A program made the position numbers and the translations under genes. DNA of 64,000 bases from Pseudomonas fluorescens (GTDB lineage Bacteria; Pseudomonadota; Gammaproteobacteria; Pseudomonadales; Pseudomonadaceae), in assembly GCF_001708445.1 (NCBI RefSeq), contig NZ_CP015637.1, positions 5,085,001-5,149,000 on the forward strand. The letters run 5' to 3'. Positions 55,086 through 63,889 of this stretch are shown in pieces (position 1 is the stretch's first letter; every line of letters starts with the position of its first letter). Under the pieces are notes generated by a model, which was not told the origin of the DNA, did no database searches, and saw nothing but the letters and a program-made list of their open reading frames with translations.

Positions 55086-56774
55086 ATGCAACCTGATTTC
55101 TGGAATGACAAACGCGCGGCGGGTGTCCCCAATGACATCGACCTCACCAGCTACAAGTCGGTGATCGAAGTCTTCGAGCGTTCCTGCAAGGCTTTTGCCG
55201 ACCGTCCGGCGTTCAGCAACATGGGGATCACGCTGACCTACGCCGAACTTGAACGCCAGAGCGCGGCGTTCGCCGGCTACCTGCAACAGCACACAGACCT
55301 CAAGCCCGGCGATCGCATCGCGGTGCAGATGCCCAACGTGCTGCACTACCCGGTTGCGGTGTTCGGTGCGCTGCGCGCCGGGCTGATTGTGGTCAACACC
55401 AACCCGTTGTACACCCCGCGCGAGATGCGCCACCAGTTCAAGGACGCCGGCATTCGTGCCCTGGTCTACCTCAATCTGTTCGGGGCGCGGGTGCAGGAGG
55501 TCTGCACTGATACCGAGATCGACTACCTGATCGAAGCCAGGATGGGCGACTTCATGCCCGCCGCCAAGGGCTGGTTGGTCAACACCGTAGTCGACAAAGT
55601 GAAGAAGATGGTGCCGGCCTATCACCTGCCGCGTGCGGTGTCGTTCAAGCGCGCGTTGCGCATGGGCGCGGGGCAGGGTCTGATCCGCCATCCGGTGAGC
55701 CTCGACGATATCGCCGTGCTGCAATACACCGGCGGCACCACCGGCCTGGCCAAGGGCGCGATGCTCACCCATGGCAACCTGGTGGCCAATATGCAGCAGG
55801 TGCGCGCGTGCATGTCGCAGATTGGCGAAGATGGCCATCCGCTGATCAAGGAAGGGCAGGAGGTGATGATCGCGCCGCTGCCGCTGTACCACATCTATGC
55901 GTTCACCGCGAATTGCATGTGCATGATGGTCTCCGGCAACCACAACGTGCTGATCACCAACCCGCGCGACATCGGCGGCTTTATCAAGGAACTGAAGAAC
56001 TGGCGCTTTACCGGGTTGCTGGGGCTCAACACGCTGTTCGTGGCACTGATGGACCATCCGGACTTCAAGAGCCTGGATTTCTCCCACCTCAAGCTCACCA
56101 ACTCCGGCGGTACCGCGCTGATCAAGGCCACGGCCGAACGCTGGCAGCAGATCACGGGCTGTACAATCGGCGAGGGCTATGGCCTGACTGAAACCTCCCC
56201 CGTTGCCAGTACCAACCCCTATGGCAAGCAGTCTCGTCTGGGCACCGTAGGTATCCCGGTGCCGGCCACGGCGATGAAGGTGATTGATGAAGAGGGCGTC
56301 GAGTTGCCCCTGGGCGAGCGCGGCGAGCTATGTATCAAAGGTCCGCAAGTGATGAAGGGCTACTGGCAGCAACCGGTCGCCACCGCCGAGACCCTGGACG
56401 CCGAGGGTTGGCTCAAGACCGGCGACATTGCGGTGATCGACGCCGATGGTTTCATCCGCATTGTGGATCGCAAGAAGGACCTGATCATTGTCTCGGGTTT
56501 CAACGTGTATCCGAACGAAATCGAAGACGTGGTGATGGCCCACCCGGCGGTGGCCAACTGCGCGGTGATCGGCGTGCCGGACGATCGCACGGGGGAGGCG
56601 GTGAAACTGTTCGTGGTGGCGCGGGCCGAGGGCGTGAGCCTTGAAGAGTTGAAGAGCTACTGCAAGACCAACTTCACGGGGTACAAGGTGCCCAAGCATA
56701 TTGTGCTGCGCGAGTCGTTGCCGATGACACCGGTGGGCAAGATTTTGCGGCGTGAGTTGCGCGATATCGCCTGA
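55086..56774 (+). CDS. fadD2: Long-chain fatty acid--CoA ligase (FadD2 position)
   Basis: 562 aa. P-loop YTGGTTGLAKGAMLTH, GYGLTETSPV, TGDIAVIDADGFIRIVDRKKDLIIVSGFNVYPNEIE and the C-terminal lysine in GKILRRELRD. It activates fatty acids to acyl-CoA. It is the upstream copy of a tandem pair with fadD1, the order known in P. aeruginosa. Numbering is by synteny. Confidence 0.9.
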   Translation: MQPDFWNDKRAAGVPNDIDLTSYKSVIEVFERSCKAFADRPAFSNMGITLTYAELERQSAAFAGYLQQHTDLKPGDRIAVQMPNVLHYPVAVFGALRAGLIVVNTNPLYTPREMRHQFKDAGIRALVYLNLFGARVQEVCTDTEIDYLIEARMGDFMPAAKGWLVNTVVDKVKKMVPAYHLPRAVSFKRALRMGAGQGLIRHPVSLDDIAVLQYTGGTTGLAKGAMLTHGNLVANMQQVRACMSQIGEDGHPLIKEGQEVMIAPLPLYHIYAFTANCMCMMVSGNHNVLITNPRDIGGFIKELKNWRFTGLLGLNTLFVALMDHPDFKSLDFSHLKLTNSGGTALIKATAERWQQITGCTIGEGYGLTETSPVASTNPYGKQSRLGTVGIPVPATAMKVIDEEGVELPLGERGELCIKGPQVMKGYWQQPVATAETLDAEGWLKTGDIAVIDADGFIRIVDRKKDLIIVSGFNVYPNEIEDVVMAHPAVANCAVIGVPDDRTGEAVKLFVVARAEGVSLEELKSYCKTNFTGYKVPKHIVLRESLPMTPVGKILRRELRDIA

Positions 56775-56790
56775 TTGGAATTGGGCTCGA

Positions 56791-56885
56791 CAATGTGGGA
56801 GGGGGCTTGCCCCGATGGCGATGTATCAGTCACCAAATGTGTTGGCTGAACCATTGCTATCGGGGGCAAGCCCCCTCCCACATTG
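56791..56885. repeat. REPIN (GGGGGCTTGCCCCC family)
   Basis: CAATGTGGGAGGGGGCTTGC ... GCAAGCCCCCTCCCACATTG. Confidence 0.9.
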
Positions 56886-56969
56886 CTGTTTATCGCCTTG
56901 AAGGGCCTATTCCAGAGCCTTTTGCTGGGTGATTTCACCCTTGTTTAGAGTGTGACCAAATATTGTAGG

Positions 56970-56989
56970 ACAGTCATGATTATGACTGT
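56970..56989. promoter_or_regulatory. Inverted repeat upstream of fadD1
   Basis: ACAGTCAT-GATT-ATGACTGT, perfect 8-bp arms with a 4-bp spacer, 167 bp before the fadD1 start. It is not a PsrA-type GAAAC/GTTTC site. Confidence 0.55.
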
Positions 56990-57156
56990 AGGGCCCTCTT
57001 TTGGATCTAGTCGGCCCTTGGCAAAGCTGCTACTCTCGGCGCGCTTTGTGACCTCTCGGCCTGCTTGAACGCGCCAGACTCACCTAAAAAAACATACACC
57101 AATAATAATCGCATCAAATGCGATGATGAATTCGCGTCGCTGAGGAGTGGGCTTCC

Positions 57157-58848
57157 ATGAACGTAGACTTTTGGAAGGATAAGTACCCCGCCGGGATTGC
57201 TGCAGACATCAATCCAGACGAGTATCCAAATATTCAGGCGGTACTGAAACAGTCCTGCCAGCGCTTCGCCAACAAACCGGCTTTCAGCAACCTGGGCAAG
57301 ACAATCACCTACGGTGAATTGTACGAATTGTCCGGCGCGTTCGCCGCGTACCTGCAACAGCATACCGACTTGAAGCCCGGCGATCGTATCGCCGTGCAAC
57401 TGCCCAACGTCCTGCAATACCCGGTCGCCGTATTCGGCGCTATCCGTGCCGGCCTGATCGTGGTCAACACCAACCCGCTGTACACCGCGCGGGAAATGGA
57501 ACACCAATTCAACGATTCCGGCGCCAAGGCCCTGGTGTGCCTGGCCAATATGGCTCACCTGGCGGAAAAGGTCGTGCCCAAGACCGCCGTCAAGCATGTG
57601 ATCGTCACCGAGGTTGCCGACCTGTTGTCGCCGTTCAAGCGCCTGCTGATCAACAGCGTCATCAAGTACGTGAAGAAAATGGTCCCGGCCTATCACTTGC
57701 CCAAGGCGATCAAGTTCAACGAGGTGCTCGCCAAGGGCCACGGCCAACCGGTCAACGATGCCAGCCCGGCCAGCAGCGATGTGGCCGTGCTGCAATACAC
57801 TGGCGGTACCACCGGCGTGGCCAAGGGCGCGATGCTTACCCACCGCAACCTGGTGGCCAACATGCTGCAGTGCAAGGCGCTGATGGGGTCGAACCTCAAT
57901 GAAGGGTGCGAGATTCTCATCACCCCGCTGCCGCTGTACCACATCTACGCGTTCACCTTTCATTGCATGGCGATGATGCTGATCGGCAACCACAACATCC
58001 TGATCAGCAACCCGCGCGACCTGCCGGCGATGGTCAAGGAACTGTCGAAGTGGAAGTTCAGCGGCTTTGTCGGCTTGAACACGTTGTTCGTGGCGCTGTG
58101 CAACAACGAAGGTTTCCGCAAGCTGGACTTCTCTGCACTGAAAGTCACCCTGTCGGGTGGCATGGCCCTGCAACTGGCGGCGGCCGAGCGTTGGAAGGCC
58201 GTGACCGGCTGCAACATCTGCGAAGGCTACGGCATGACCGAGACCAGCCCGGTGGCGACGGTCAACCCGATCCAGAACATCCAGATTGGCACTATCGGCA
58301 TTCCGGTGCCGTCGACCCTGTGCAAAGTCATCACCGATGACGGCGTCGAGTTGGCCCTCGGTGAAGTCGGCGAACTGTGCGTCAAGGGCCCGCAGGTGAT
58401 GAAGGGCTACTGGCAGCGCGAAGACGCCACCGCGGAGATTCTCGACAGCGAAGGCTGGCTGAAGACCGGTGACATCGCGATCATCCAGCCGGACGGCTAC
58501 ATGCGCATTGTCGACCGCAAGAAGGACATGATTCTGGTCTCCGGTTTCAACGTCTACCCCAATGAACTCGAAGACGTGCTGGCGACCCTGCCGGGCGTGC
58601 TGCAATGCGCGGCCATCGGCGTGCCGGACGAAAAATCCGGGGAGCACATCAAGATCTTCATCGTGGTCAAGCCGGGGGCGACCCTGACCAAGGACCAGGT
58701 GATGGAGCACATGCGCGCCAATGTCACCGGCTACAAGGTGCCCAAGGCCGTGGAGTTCCGCGATGCGTTGCCGACCACCAACGTGGGCAAGATCCTGCGT
58801 CGTGAGTTGCGCGATGAAGAGCTGAAGAAACTCGGTCTTAAAAAGTAA
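57157..58848 (+). CDS. fadD1: Long-chain fatty acid--CoA ligase (FadD1 position)
   Basis: 563 aa, clearly paralogous to the upstream gene. P-loop YTGGTTGVAKGAMLTH, GYGMTETSPVATVNP, TGDIAIIQPDGYMRIVDRKKDMILVSGFNVYPNELE, lysine in GKILRRELRDEEL. AGGAGTGGGCTTCC precedes the ATG. In P. aeruginosa FadD1 prefers longer-chain and FadD2 shorter-chain fatty acids; whether that holds here is not visible. Confidence 0.92.
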   Translation: MNVDFWKDKYPAGIAADINPDEYPNIQAVLKQSCQRFANKPAFSNLGKTITYGELYELSGAFAAYLQQHTDLKPGDRIAVQLPNVLQYPVAVFGAIRAGLIVVNTNPLYTAREMEHQFNDSGAKALVCLANMAHLAEKVVPKTAVKHVIVTEVADLLSPFKRLLINSVIKYVKKMVPAYHLPKAIKFNEVLAKGHGQPVNDASPASSDVAVLQYTGGTTGVAKGAMLTHRNLVANMLQCKALMGSNLNEGCEILITPLPLYHIYAFTFHCMAMMLIGNHNILISNPRDLPAMVKELSKWKFSGFVGLNTLFVALCNNEGFRKLDFSALKVTLSGGMALQLAAAERWKAVTGCNICEGYGMTETSPVATVNPIQNIQIGTIGIPVPSTLCKVITDDGVELALGEVGELCVKGPQVMKGYWQREDATAEILDSEGWLKTGDIAIIQPDGYMRIVDRKKDMILVSGFNVYPNELEDVLATLPGVLQCAAIGVPDEKSGEHIKIFIVVKPGATLTKDQVMEHMRANVTGYKVPKAVEFRDALPTTNVGKILRRELRDEELKKLGLKK

Positions 58849-58856
58849 CGTAACCC

Positions 58857-58949
58857 AAATGTGGGAGAGGGCTTGCCCCCGATGGCGGTGTGAAGTCAAC
58901 AGATTCAGTGACTGACACTGCTATCGCGGGCAAGCCCCCTCCCACATTT
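58857..58949. repeat. REPIN (GGGGGCTTGCCCCC family)
   Basis: AAATGTGGGAGAGGGCTTGC ... GCAAGCCCCCTCCCACATTT, followed by a T-run, downstream of fadD1. Confidence 0.88.
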
Positions 58950-58963
58950 TTTTTGCCGCGTTC

Positions 58964-59341
58964 CTACAGGGCGAACTGCGCGAAGTTGACACCGGCACCC
59001 GCCGGACGCACATCCTTCAGGAACGAATCCTTGTCCGCGCTCAGCTCCAGGGTAATCTCCGGCTTGCGCTTGCCCGCATTGCGCACCACCAGCCCTTCGA
59101 GCTTTTCACGCAGGAATACCGTCGGCACCTTCAGGTGCAGCAACTGGTCGGTCTCGGCGTTGTGCATCAACAGGTGAATCCACTCGTACTGGCCCACGGC
59201 AATCCGCGCCACCGGCAAGTCGAACCACCAGATATTGCGTTTGCGGTCCAGGTCGGTGAAATGGCAGTTGTTGACGCCGAGAACGGCACCGCCCAGTTCC
59301 TGGTTTCTGCGGGCGATGGCCTGTGCTTTATTGAGTTTCAT
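58964..59341 (-). CDS. Conserved hypothetical protein
   Basis: 125 aa from ATG 59341 (MKLNKAQAIARRNQELGGAVLG; TAGGAAGG upstream). Mostly beta with Trp-rich WWFDLPVARIAVGQYEWIHLLMH; no signal peptide or membrane helix. I do not recognise a named domain. Normal codon use and a clear ribosome-binding site support a real gene. Confidence 0.75.
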   Translation of the reverse strand: MKLNKAQAIARRNQELGGAVLGVNNCHFTDLDRKRNIWWFDLPVARIAVGQYEWIHLLMHNAETDQLLHLKVPTVFLREKLEGLVVRNAGKRKPEITLELSADKDSFLKDVRPAGAGVNFAQFAL

Positions 59342-59541
59342 AACCTTCCTACGGGATCTGTTATTCAGCGTTATAGCCTGAATGTGCCGCGCATTCTCGT
59401 GGGTTGGCCGCAAAACATAAAGCCAAACCTGCGCATGGCGATGAAATGCCCACCGAAAAATAATTGAAACTCTGCCGAACAGCCCCGGGTCAATCTTTAG
59501 GTAATGACCAAAACCCTTGATTGTTCTTTCGGAGGCATACC

Positions 59542-59727
59542 ATGAGCAGCACATCGGATAAGGTAAAAGGCGTCGCGAACGAAGCTGTCGGCAACATCAA
59601 GCAAGGCGTCGGCAAAGTGACCGGCAACGATAAGTTGCGTGCTGAAGGTGTCATTCAGGAAAAGAAAGGCGAAGTGCAGAAAGCCGTCGGCGACACCAAG
59701 GACGCCGTCAAAAAAGCGACCAAGTAA
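59542..59727 (+). CDS. CsbD-family stress protein
   Basis: 61 aa from ATG 59542 (CGGAGG 7 nt upstream). Two CsbD repeats: [56 protein letters not shown], Lys/Gly-rich and probably disordered. General-stress association is known for the family. Confidence 0.92.
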   Translation: MSSTSDKVKGVANEAVGNIKQGVGKVTGNDKLRAEGVIQEKKGEVQKAVGDTKDAVKKATK

Positions 59728-59759
59728 ACCTGAATCGCTGGCTGTGTTCATTGAGCCCA

Positions 59760-59785
59760 ACGGCCATCCACGGATGGCCGTTTTT
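59760..59785 (+). terminator. csbD terminator
   Basis: CGGCCATCC-AC-GGATGGCCG followed by TTTTT. Confidence 0.88.
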
Positions 59786-59908
59786 ATGTGCGGCGGTGCA
59801 ACTAAATTCTTGAAATTGTTTCAAAGTCGCCAGATAGGCTACTTTGATGTAGAAAACGCCCCCTGAGTCGCCCCTGAACTCAACCTTTTTGCGGCGAAAG
59901 GAGACGCT

Positions 59909-60859
59909 ATGATTTTTCCGGTACTCGATGGCCTCAAGCTGCACACAGTGCTGGTGCGCACGGTCAAGGAATTCGTCAACGACGAGATGTCGACTTACGC
60001 CTCGGCATTGGCCTACCAGATGCTGTTTTCCTTGTTTCCGTTCCTGCTGTTCCTCATTGCCTTGATCGGTTTCCTGCACCTGCCGGACTTTTTCACCTGG
60101 CTGCGCCTGCAGTCGGAACTGGTGTTGCCGCCCCAGGCCCTGGAGCAGGTCAACCCGGTGATCGACCAGTTGCAGCAATCCAAGGGCGGCCTGCTGTCGG
60201 TGGGTATCGTGATTGCGCTATGGACCGCCTCGGCCGGCGTGCGCTTGATGATGAGCGCGATGAACGCCGCCTACGACGTGGTCGAAGGGCGGCCGATCTG
60301 GAAGCGGTTTCCGTTGTCGATTTTCTACACCGTGGGCATCGCCGGCATGCTGCTGGCCGCCGCCGCGCTGATGGTGCTCGGGCCGCAGGTGATGGAGTGG
60401 CTGGCGGGGCAAATCGGTATGCAGGAATTCGTGGTCACCTTGTGGACCATCCTGCGCTGGCCGCTGATCGTGGTCCTGCTGATGTTCGCTGTGGCCCTGA
60501 TGTACTACGTGATGCCCGATGTCGAGCAGAAATTCCGCTTTATTACCCCAGGTTCCGTGCTGGCGGTGGTGGTGTGGATCGTCGCGTCCCTGGGCTTTGG
60601 CTACTACGTCAAGACCTTCGCCGACTACAACGCCATGTATGGCAGTATCGGTGCAATCATTGTCTTGCTCCTGTACTTCTATATTTCTGCTGCCGTGTTG
60701 TTGCTCGGTGCGGAGATGAATGCCGTGATCGAACACATGTCCGCCGAAGGCAAGGACCCCGGCGAAAAGGCATTCGATGCACACACCCACGTGAGTGAGA
60801 AACAGCACGTCTCTGGCCTCGGCCGAGACCATTCCAAGCCCACCCCTGACGAAGTCTGA
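59909..60859 (+). CDS. YihY/BrkB-family inner-membrane protein
   Basis: 316 aa with six membrane segments. Family motifs: STYASALAYQMLFSLFPFLLFLIALIGFL, WTASAGVRLMMSAMNAAYDVVEGRPIWKRFPLS and YNAMYGSIGAIIVLLLYFYISAAVLLLGAEMNAVIE. Often misnamed ribonuclease BN; the role is unknown. It lies 3 bp upstream of def, so the two are probably co-translated. Confidence 0.9.
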   Translation: MIFPVLDGLKLHTVLVRTVKEFVNDEMSTYASALAYQMLFSLFPFLLFLIALIGFLHLPDFFTWLRLQSELVLPPQALEQVNPVIDQLQQSKGGLLSVGIVIALWTASAGVRLMMSAMNAAYDVVEGRPIWKRFPLSIFYTVGIAGMLLAAAALMVLGPQVMEWLAGQIGMQEFVVTLWTILRWPLIVVLLMFAVALMYYVMPDVEQKFRFITPGSVLAVVVWIVASLGFGYYVKTFADYNAMYGSIGAIIVLLLYFYISAAVLLLGAEMNAVIEHMSAEGKDPGEKAFDAHTHVSEKQHVSGLGRDHSKPTPDEV

Positions 60860-60862
60860 TCG

Positions 60863-61402
60863 ATGATCCGTGAAATCCTGAAAATGGGCGACGAACGCCT
60901 GCTGCGTATCGCGCCACCGGTCCCGCCGGAAATGTTCGACAGCCCCGAGCTGTGGCAGTTGATTGATGACATGTTCCAGACCATGGAGCACGTCGGCGGC
61001 GTCGGCCTGGCCGCACCGCAGATTGGCGTCGACCTGCAACTGGTGATCTTTGGTTTCGAGAGCAGTGAACGCTACCCGGACGCTCCGGCCGTACCACAGA
61101 CGATCCTGATCAACCCGCTGATCACACCGCTGAGCCCGATACTGGAAGAGGGCTACGAAGGTTGCCTTTCCGTACCCGGCCTGCGTGGCGCGGTAGACCG
61201 TTACCAGCAGATTCGCTACGAAGGTTTCGACCCCAAGGGCGAGCCGATCGTACGTATCGCCGAAGGCTTCCACGCGCGCGTGGTGCAGCATGAATGCGAC
61301 CACCTGATCGGCCGGCTGTACCCGTCGCGGATCACCGACTTCAGCAAGTTCGGGTTTATCGAAGTGATGTTCCCGGACATGGACCCGACGGCCGACGAAT
61401 AA
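60863..61402 (+). CDS. def: Peptide deformylase
   Basis: 179 aa. All three deformylase motifs are present: [16 protein letters not shown] and QHECDHLIG, giving the Cys and two His metal ligands and the catalytic Glu. It removes N-formyl groups from nascent proteins. Because it is linked to yihY and not to fmt, it is probably a second deformylase besides a housekeeping def-fmt copy elsewhere (inference). Confidence 0.93.
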   Translation: MIREILKMGDERLLRIAPPVPPEMFDSPELWQLIDDMFQTMEHVGGVGLAAPQIGVDLQLVIFGFESSERYPDAPAVPQTILINPLITPLSPILEEGYEGCLSVPGLRGAVDRYQQIRYEGFDPKGEPIVRIAEGFHARVVQHECDHLIGRLYPSRITDFSKFGFIEVMFPDMDPTADE

Positions 61403-61476
61403 CCTCGCCGATGCCCACAAATCCCTGTGGAAGGGGCTGGTTTGCCCCCGCCACATGGGGGCGGCGGTGAGTCAGA

Positions 61477-62295
61477 TCATTTGGCTGGTTTGACGAACCG
61501 CAACGTCATCCGGTCCGATTCGCCAATCGCCACATACCTGGCCTTATCCTGCTCGCCCAGCTTCAACGTCGGCGGCAAGGTCCAGACGCCGCCGGCATAG
61601 TCCTTGGTGTCCTTCGGGTTGGCGTTGACCTCACTCTGCCCGGCCAGTTTGAACCCGGCATCGGTCGCCAGCTTCACCACCTGCGCCGTGGTCAGGTAAC
61701 CACTGTCCTTGATGGCGTCAAGGTTTGCGCCGTCCTTGGCGCGATGGTCTTCCACCCCCAGCACGCCACCCGGTTTCAACACGTTGTAGAACCCGCTGAA
61801 AGTGGCCTCGGCGGTATCGGCCAACACCCAGTTATGCACATTGCGGAACGTCAGCACGGCATCCGCCGACGCGGGTTTGCCGAACACCGGGGCCTTGGGA
61901 TCGAACTCGACCACTTCAGCCTTGGCATAGCGCGCCGGGTCGGCGGCGAATTTCTTTTTCAGGTTTTCTTCCGACGTGCGCGCGTAGGCACTCACACTGG
62001 GGGCCTGCACGGCGGCGATGTAGTGCCCGTGGTCCTTGAGCAGCGGTGCGAGAATCTCGCTGTACCAGCCGCCACCTGGGGTGATTTCGATCACCCTCTG
62101 CTGGGCGCCCAGGCCAAAGAACTCAAGTGTCTGCTGCGGATGGCGATAGACGTCACGCGCGCTGTTGGCCGGGTCGCGCCAACTGCCGGCCAGCACACTG
62201 GCGTATTGCTTGGCGGTAATCGGCGCGTCGGCGGCCTGGCTGAAGGTTGGCGCGAGGAGGGCGGTGAGGGACAGAGCTGCAAGCGTCGTTTTCAT
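61477..62295 (-). CDS. Exported SAM-dependent-methyltransferase-like protein
   Basis: 272 aa from ATG 62295. Signal peptide MKTTLAALSLTALLAPTFSQA|AD. The rest looks like a class I methyltransferase: motif I-like VIEITPGGGWYSEILAPLL, acidic loop AEVVEFDP, DAVLTFRNVHNWV and LKPGGVLGVEDHRAK. A periplasmic location is odd, since SAM is cytoplasmic. Members of this group are annotated as methyltransferases in many proteobacteria without a known reaction. Confidence 0.82.
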   Translation of the reverse strand: MKTTLAALSLTALLAPTFSQAADAPITAKQYASVLAGSWRDPANSARDVYRHPQQTLEFFGLGAQQRVIEITPGGGWYSEILAPLLKDHGHYIAAVQAPSVSAYARTSEENLKKKFAADPARYAKAEVVEFDPKAPVFGKPASADAVLTFRNVHNWVLADTAEATFSGFYNVLKPGGVLGVEDHRAKDGANLDAIKDSGYLTTAQVVKLATDAGFKLAGQSEVNANPKDTKDYAGGVWTLPPTLKLGEQDKARYVAIGESDRMTLRFVKPAK

Positions 62296-62354
62296 GATCA
62301 TCCTGTAGAGGGCTTCTGTGCCGTCGAGGCTAGCATGGGCCCAGTGTCGGCCGA

Positions 62355-62792
62355 TCACACATTATCCGAGGTCGACCTCACCAAAGGTTCTAAGCCCATC
62401 GCAATCATCGGCTTGTTACGCTTGTAGCGCACCAGTCGTTCGCTGAGGGATTGCGGCAACAGCGTGTCCTGGGTAAAGCCCATGCGCTGATAAACGCCTT
62501 CCAGCTCCGGATGACAGAGCAGCCACACTGTGCCTTCCACATCTGCCACCGCCGCACCGATCAAGCGGGCTGCCAGACCCTGGCCGCGATACGCCGGGTC
62601 GACAAACACGCCCGTCAACCATTGCCCGCCAACCACGGGCGTGAGGCACAGGCCGGCGACAATCTCGCGGCGGCGCGCCACCCACAGACGTCCGCCCTTG
62701 AGCGCCTTCATCGACGACTGGTGGCTGCGATAAAACTTGTTCAGCAGCGGCCACAGGGGCTCTGCCAGCAGATCGATGGTCAACTCGGGCAT
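62355..62792 (-). CDS. GNAT-family N-acetyltransferase
   Basis: 145 aa. Acetyl-CoA loop in LTGVFVDPAYRGQGLAARLI and a late YQRMGF, typical of GNAT motif A and B. Substrate unknown. It is followed on the same strand by the exported methyltransferase-like gene after 59 bp. Confidence 0.88.
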   Translation of the reverse strand: MPELTIDLLAEPLWPLLNKFYRSHQSSMKALKGGRLWVARRREIVAGLCLTPVVGGQWLTGVFVDPAYRGQGLAARLIGAAVADVEGTVWLLCHPELEGVYQRMGFTQDTLLPQSLSERLVRYKRNKPMIAMGLEPLVRSTSDNV

Positions 62793-62895
62793 GGTCTTCA
62801 GGCAGCGTAATCACGGGCCGGGGATTATAAGCGCCTTCTGTAGGGCAATAGGTGGTATACCCAGTGTTACATCCCCTGTAAGTGGAGCACGCATC

Positions 62896-63012
62896 ATGGC
62901 CAAAGGTATGGATTCAAAGAAAGCCGCGAAGAAGAAACCGGCAAAAACCGCCGACGAAAAACGCGCCGACAAGAAAGCCAAGAAAACCGACACAGGTCTG
63001 TTCGGTCACTGA
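62896..63012 (+). CDS. Lys-rich micropeptide
   Basis: 38 aa from ATG 62896 (GTGGAG 8 nt upstream): MAKGMDSKKAAKKKPAKTADE..., 14 lysines, ending TGLFGH. No fold expected; a basic, possibly nucleic-acid-binding peptide. Good ribosome-binding site and low-complexity but in-frame codon use make it a probable gene. Function unknown. Confidence 0.65.
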   Translation: MAKGMDSKKAAKKKPAKTADEKRADKKAKKTDTGLFGH

Positions 63013-63063
63013 GTGACAAGCTTATAACCCAATGATCTGCCAGATTTTCCCGCCTCATTGCAC

Positions 63064-63084
63064 AGAGCAGGAAACACCTGCTCT
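63064..63084. terminator. Hairpin downstream of the micropeptide gene
   Basis: AGAGCAGG-AAACA-CCTGCTCT, perfect 8-bp stem but no T-run, so terminator function is uncertain. Confidence 0.4.
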
Positions 63085-63190
63085 GAGCTGCCGCACGCCC
63101 CCTCTACCGGAACAGCGCACGGCCTCTGTGCCGCATGCAGCCCCCCCGCCATTGCAGGCGAGCCGGTGCCACACTGGCGTCTATTTCAGA

Positions 63191-63793
63191 TCATGAATTT
63201 TCGGCGGCCAGCGCGGCGATGACCGTTGGCCGTTCGCCCACCCGCTGTTGAAACGCCGCCAGCGCCGGCCACTTGCCCAGATCAATGGCGTGAAACCCCG
63301 CCCAGCGCAGCACCACGAACAGGTAGGCATCCGCTACCGAATAGTGCGCGCCTAACAGGTAATCCTGGTGCTCCAGGGTCTGCACCAGCACCGCGAAGCG
63401 CTTGAACAGCGTGGCCTGGAACGAGGCTTTGACCTCGCCCTGAATCGCATTGTTGAAAAACACTGCCAACCCACCATGAATTTCAGTCGCAATAAAATTC
63501 AGCCACTCCTGCAAGCGCACGCGCTCCCAGCTGCCATTGGCCGGGGCCAGGCCCGCGTCGGGTTTGAGGTCGGCCAGGTATTGCAGGATCGCGCTGGCTT
63601 CGGTCAACACCTGGCCGTTGTCCAGTTGCAGCGCTGCCACATAGCCCTTGGGGTTGATCTGCAGGAAGTCCTGGCCATCGGCAGTGGTTTTGGCCTGGTT
63701 ATCCACGCGCACCAGGTCGAACGGAAGCGCCAATTCGCGCAGCACGATATGGGGGGCGAGGGAACAGGCATTGGGGAAGAAATACAGTTTCAT
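63191..63793 (-). CDS. Glutathione S-transferase
   Basis: 200 aa. Beta-class N-terminal domain MKLYFFPNACSLAPHIVLRELALPFDLVRVD with the CSLAPHI motif including Cys10, and DNGQVLTEASAILQYLADL binding glutathione. Helical C-terminal domain with YSVADAYLFVVLRWA. It conjugates or reduces electrophiles. Divergent from a LysR gene. Confidence 0.93.
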   Translation of the reverse strand: MKLYFFPNACSLAPHIVLRELALPFDLVRVDNQAKTTADGQDFLQINPKGYVAALQLDNGQVLTEASAILQYLADLKPDAGLAPANGSWERVRLQEWLNFIATEIHGGLAVFFNNAIQGEVKASFQATLFKRFAVLVQTLEHQDYLLGAHYSVADAYLFVVLRWAGFHAIDLGKWPALAAFQQRVGERPTVIAALAAENS

Positions 63794-63889
63794 CTGTGAC
63801 AGCTCCGTTGAATTTGCGCCAGTCTCACCGCCGTGGCACCTTGCGTAAAATTAAACCTTCGGATCCCTGCCATAAGGACAGCGACTGTC

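Larger units (their letters stand above)
56775..57156. other. fadD2-fadD1 intergenic region
   Basis: 382 bp without a gene: a REPIN at 56791-56885, then an inverted repeat at 56970-56989 and an AT-rich run 57090-57130 next to fadD1. The spacing implies fadD1 has its own promoter. Confidence 0.6.

Noticed and set aside
57007..58899. 630-codon open frame opposite fadD1
   Set aside because: Shadow of a well-conserved acyl-CoA ligase; it also runs across the intergenic region, as GC-rich shadows do.
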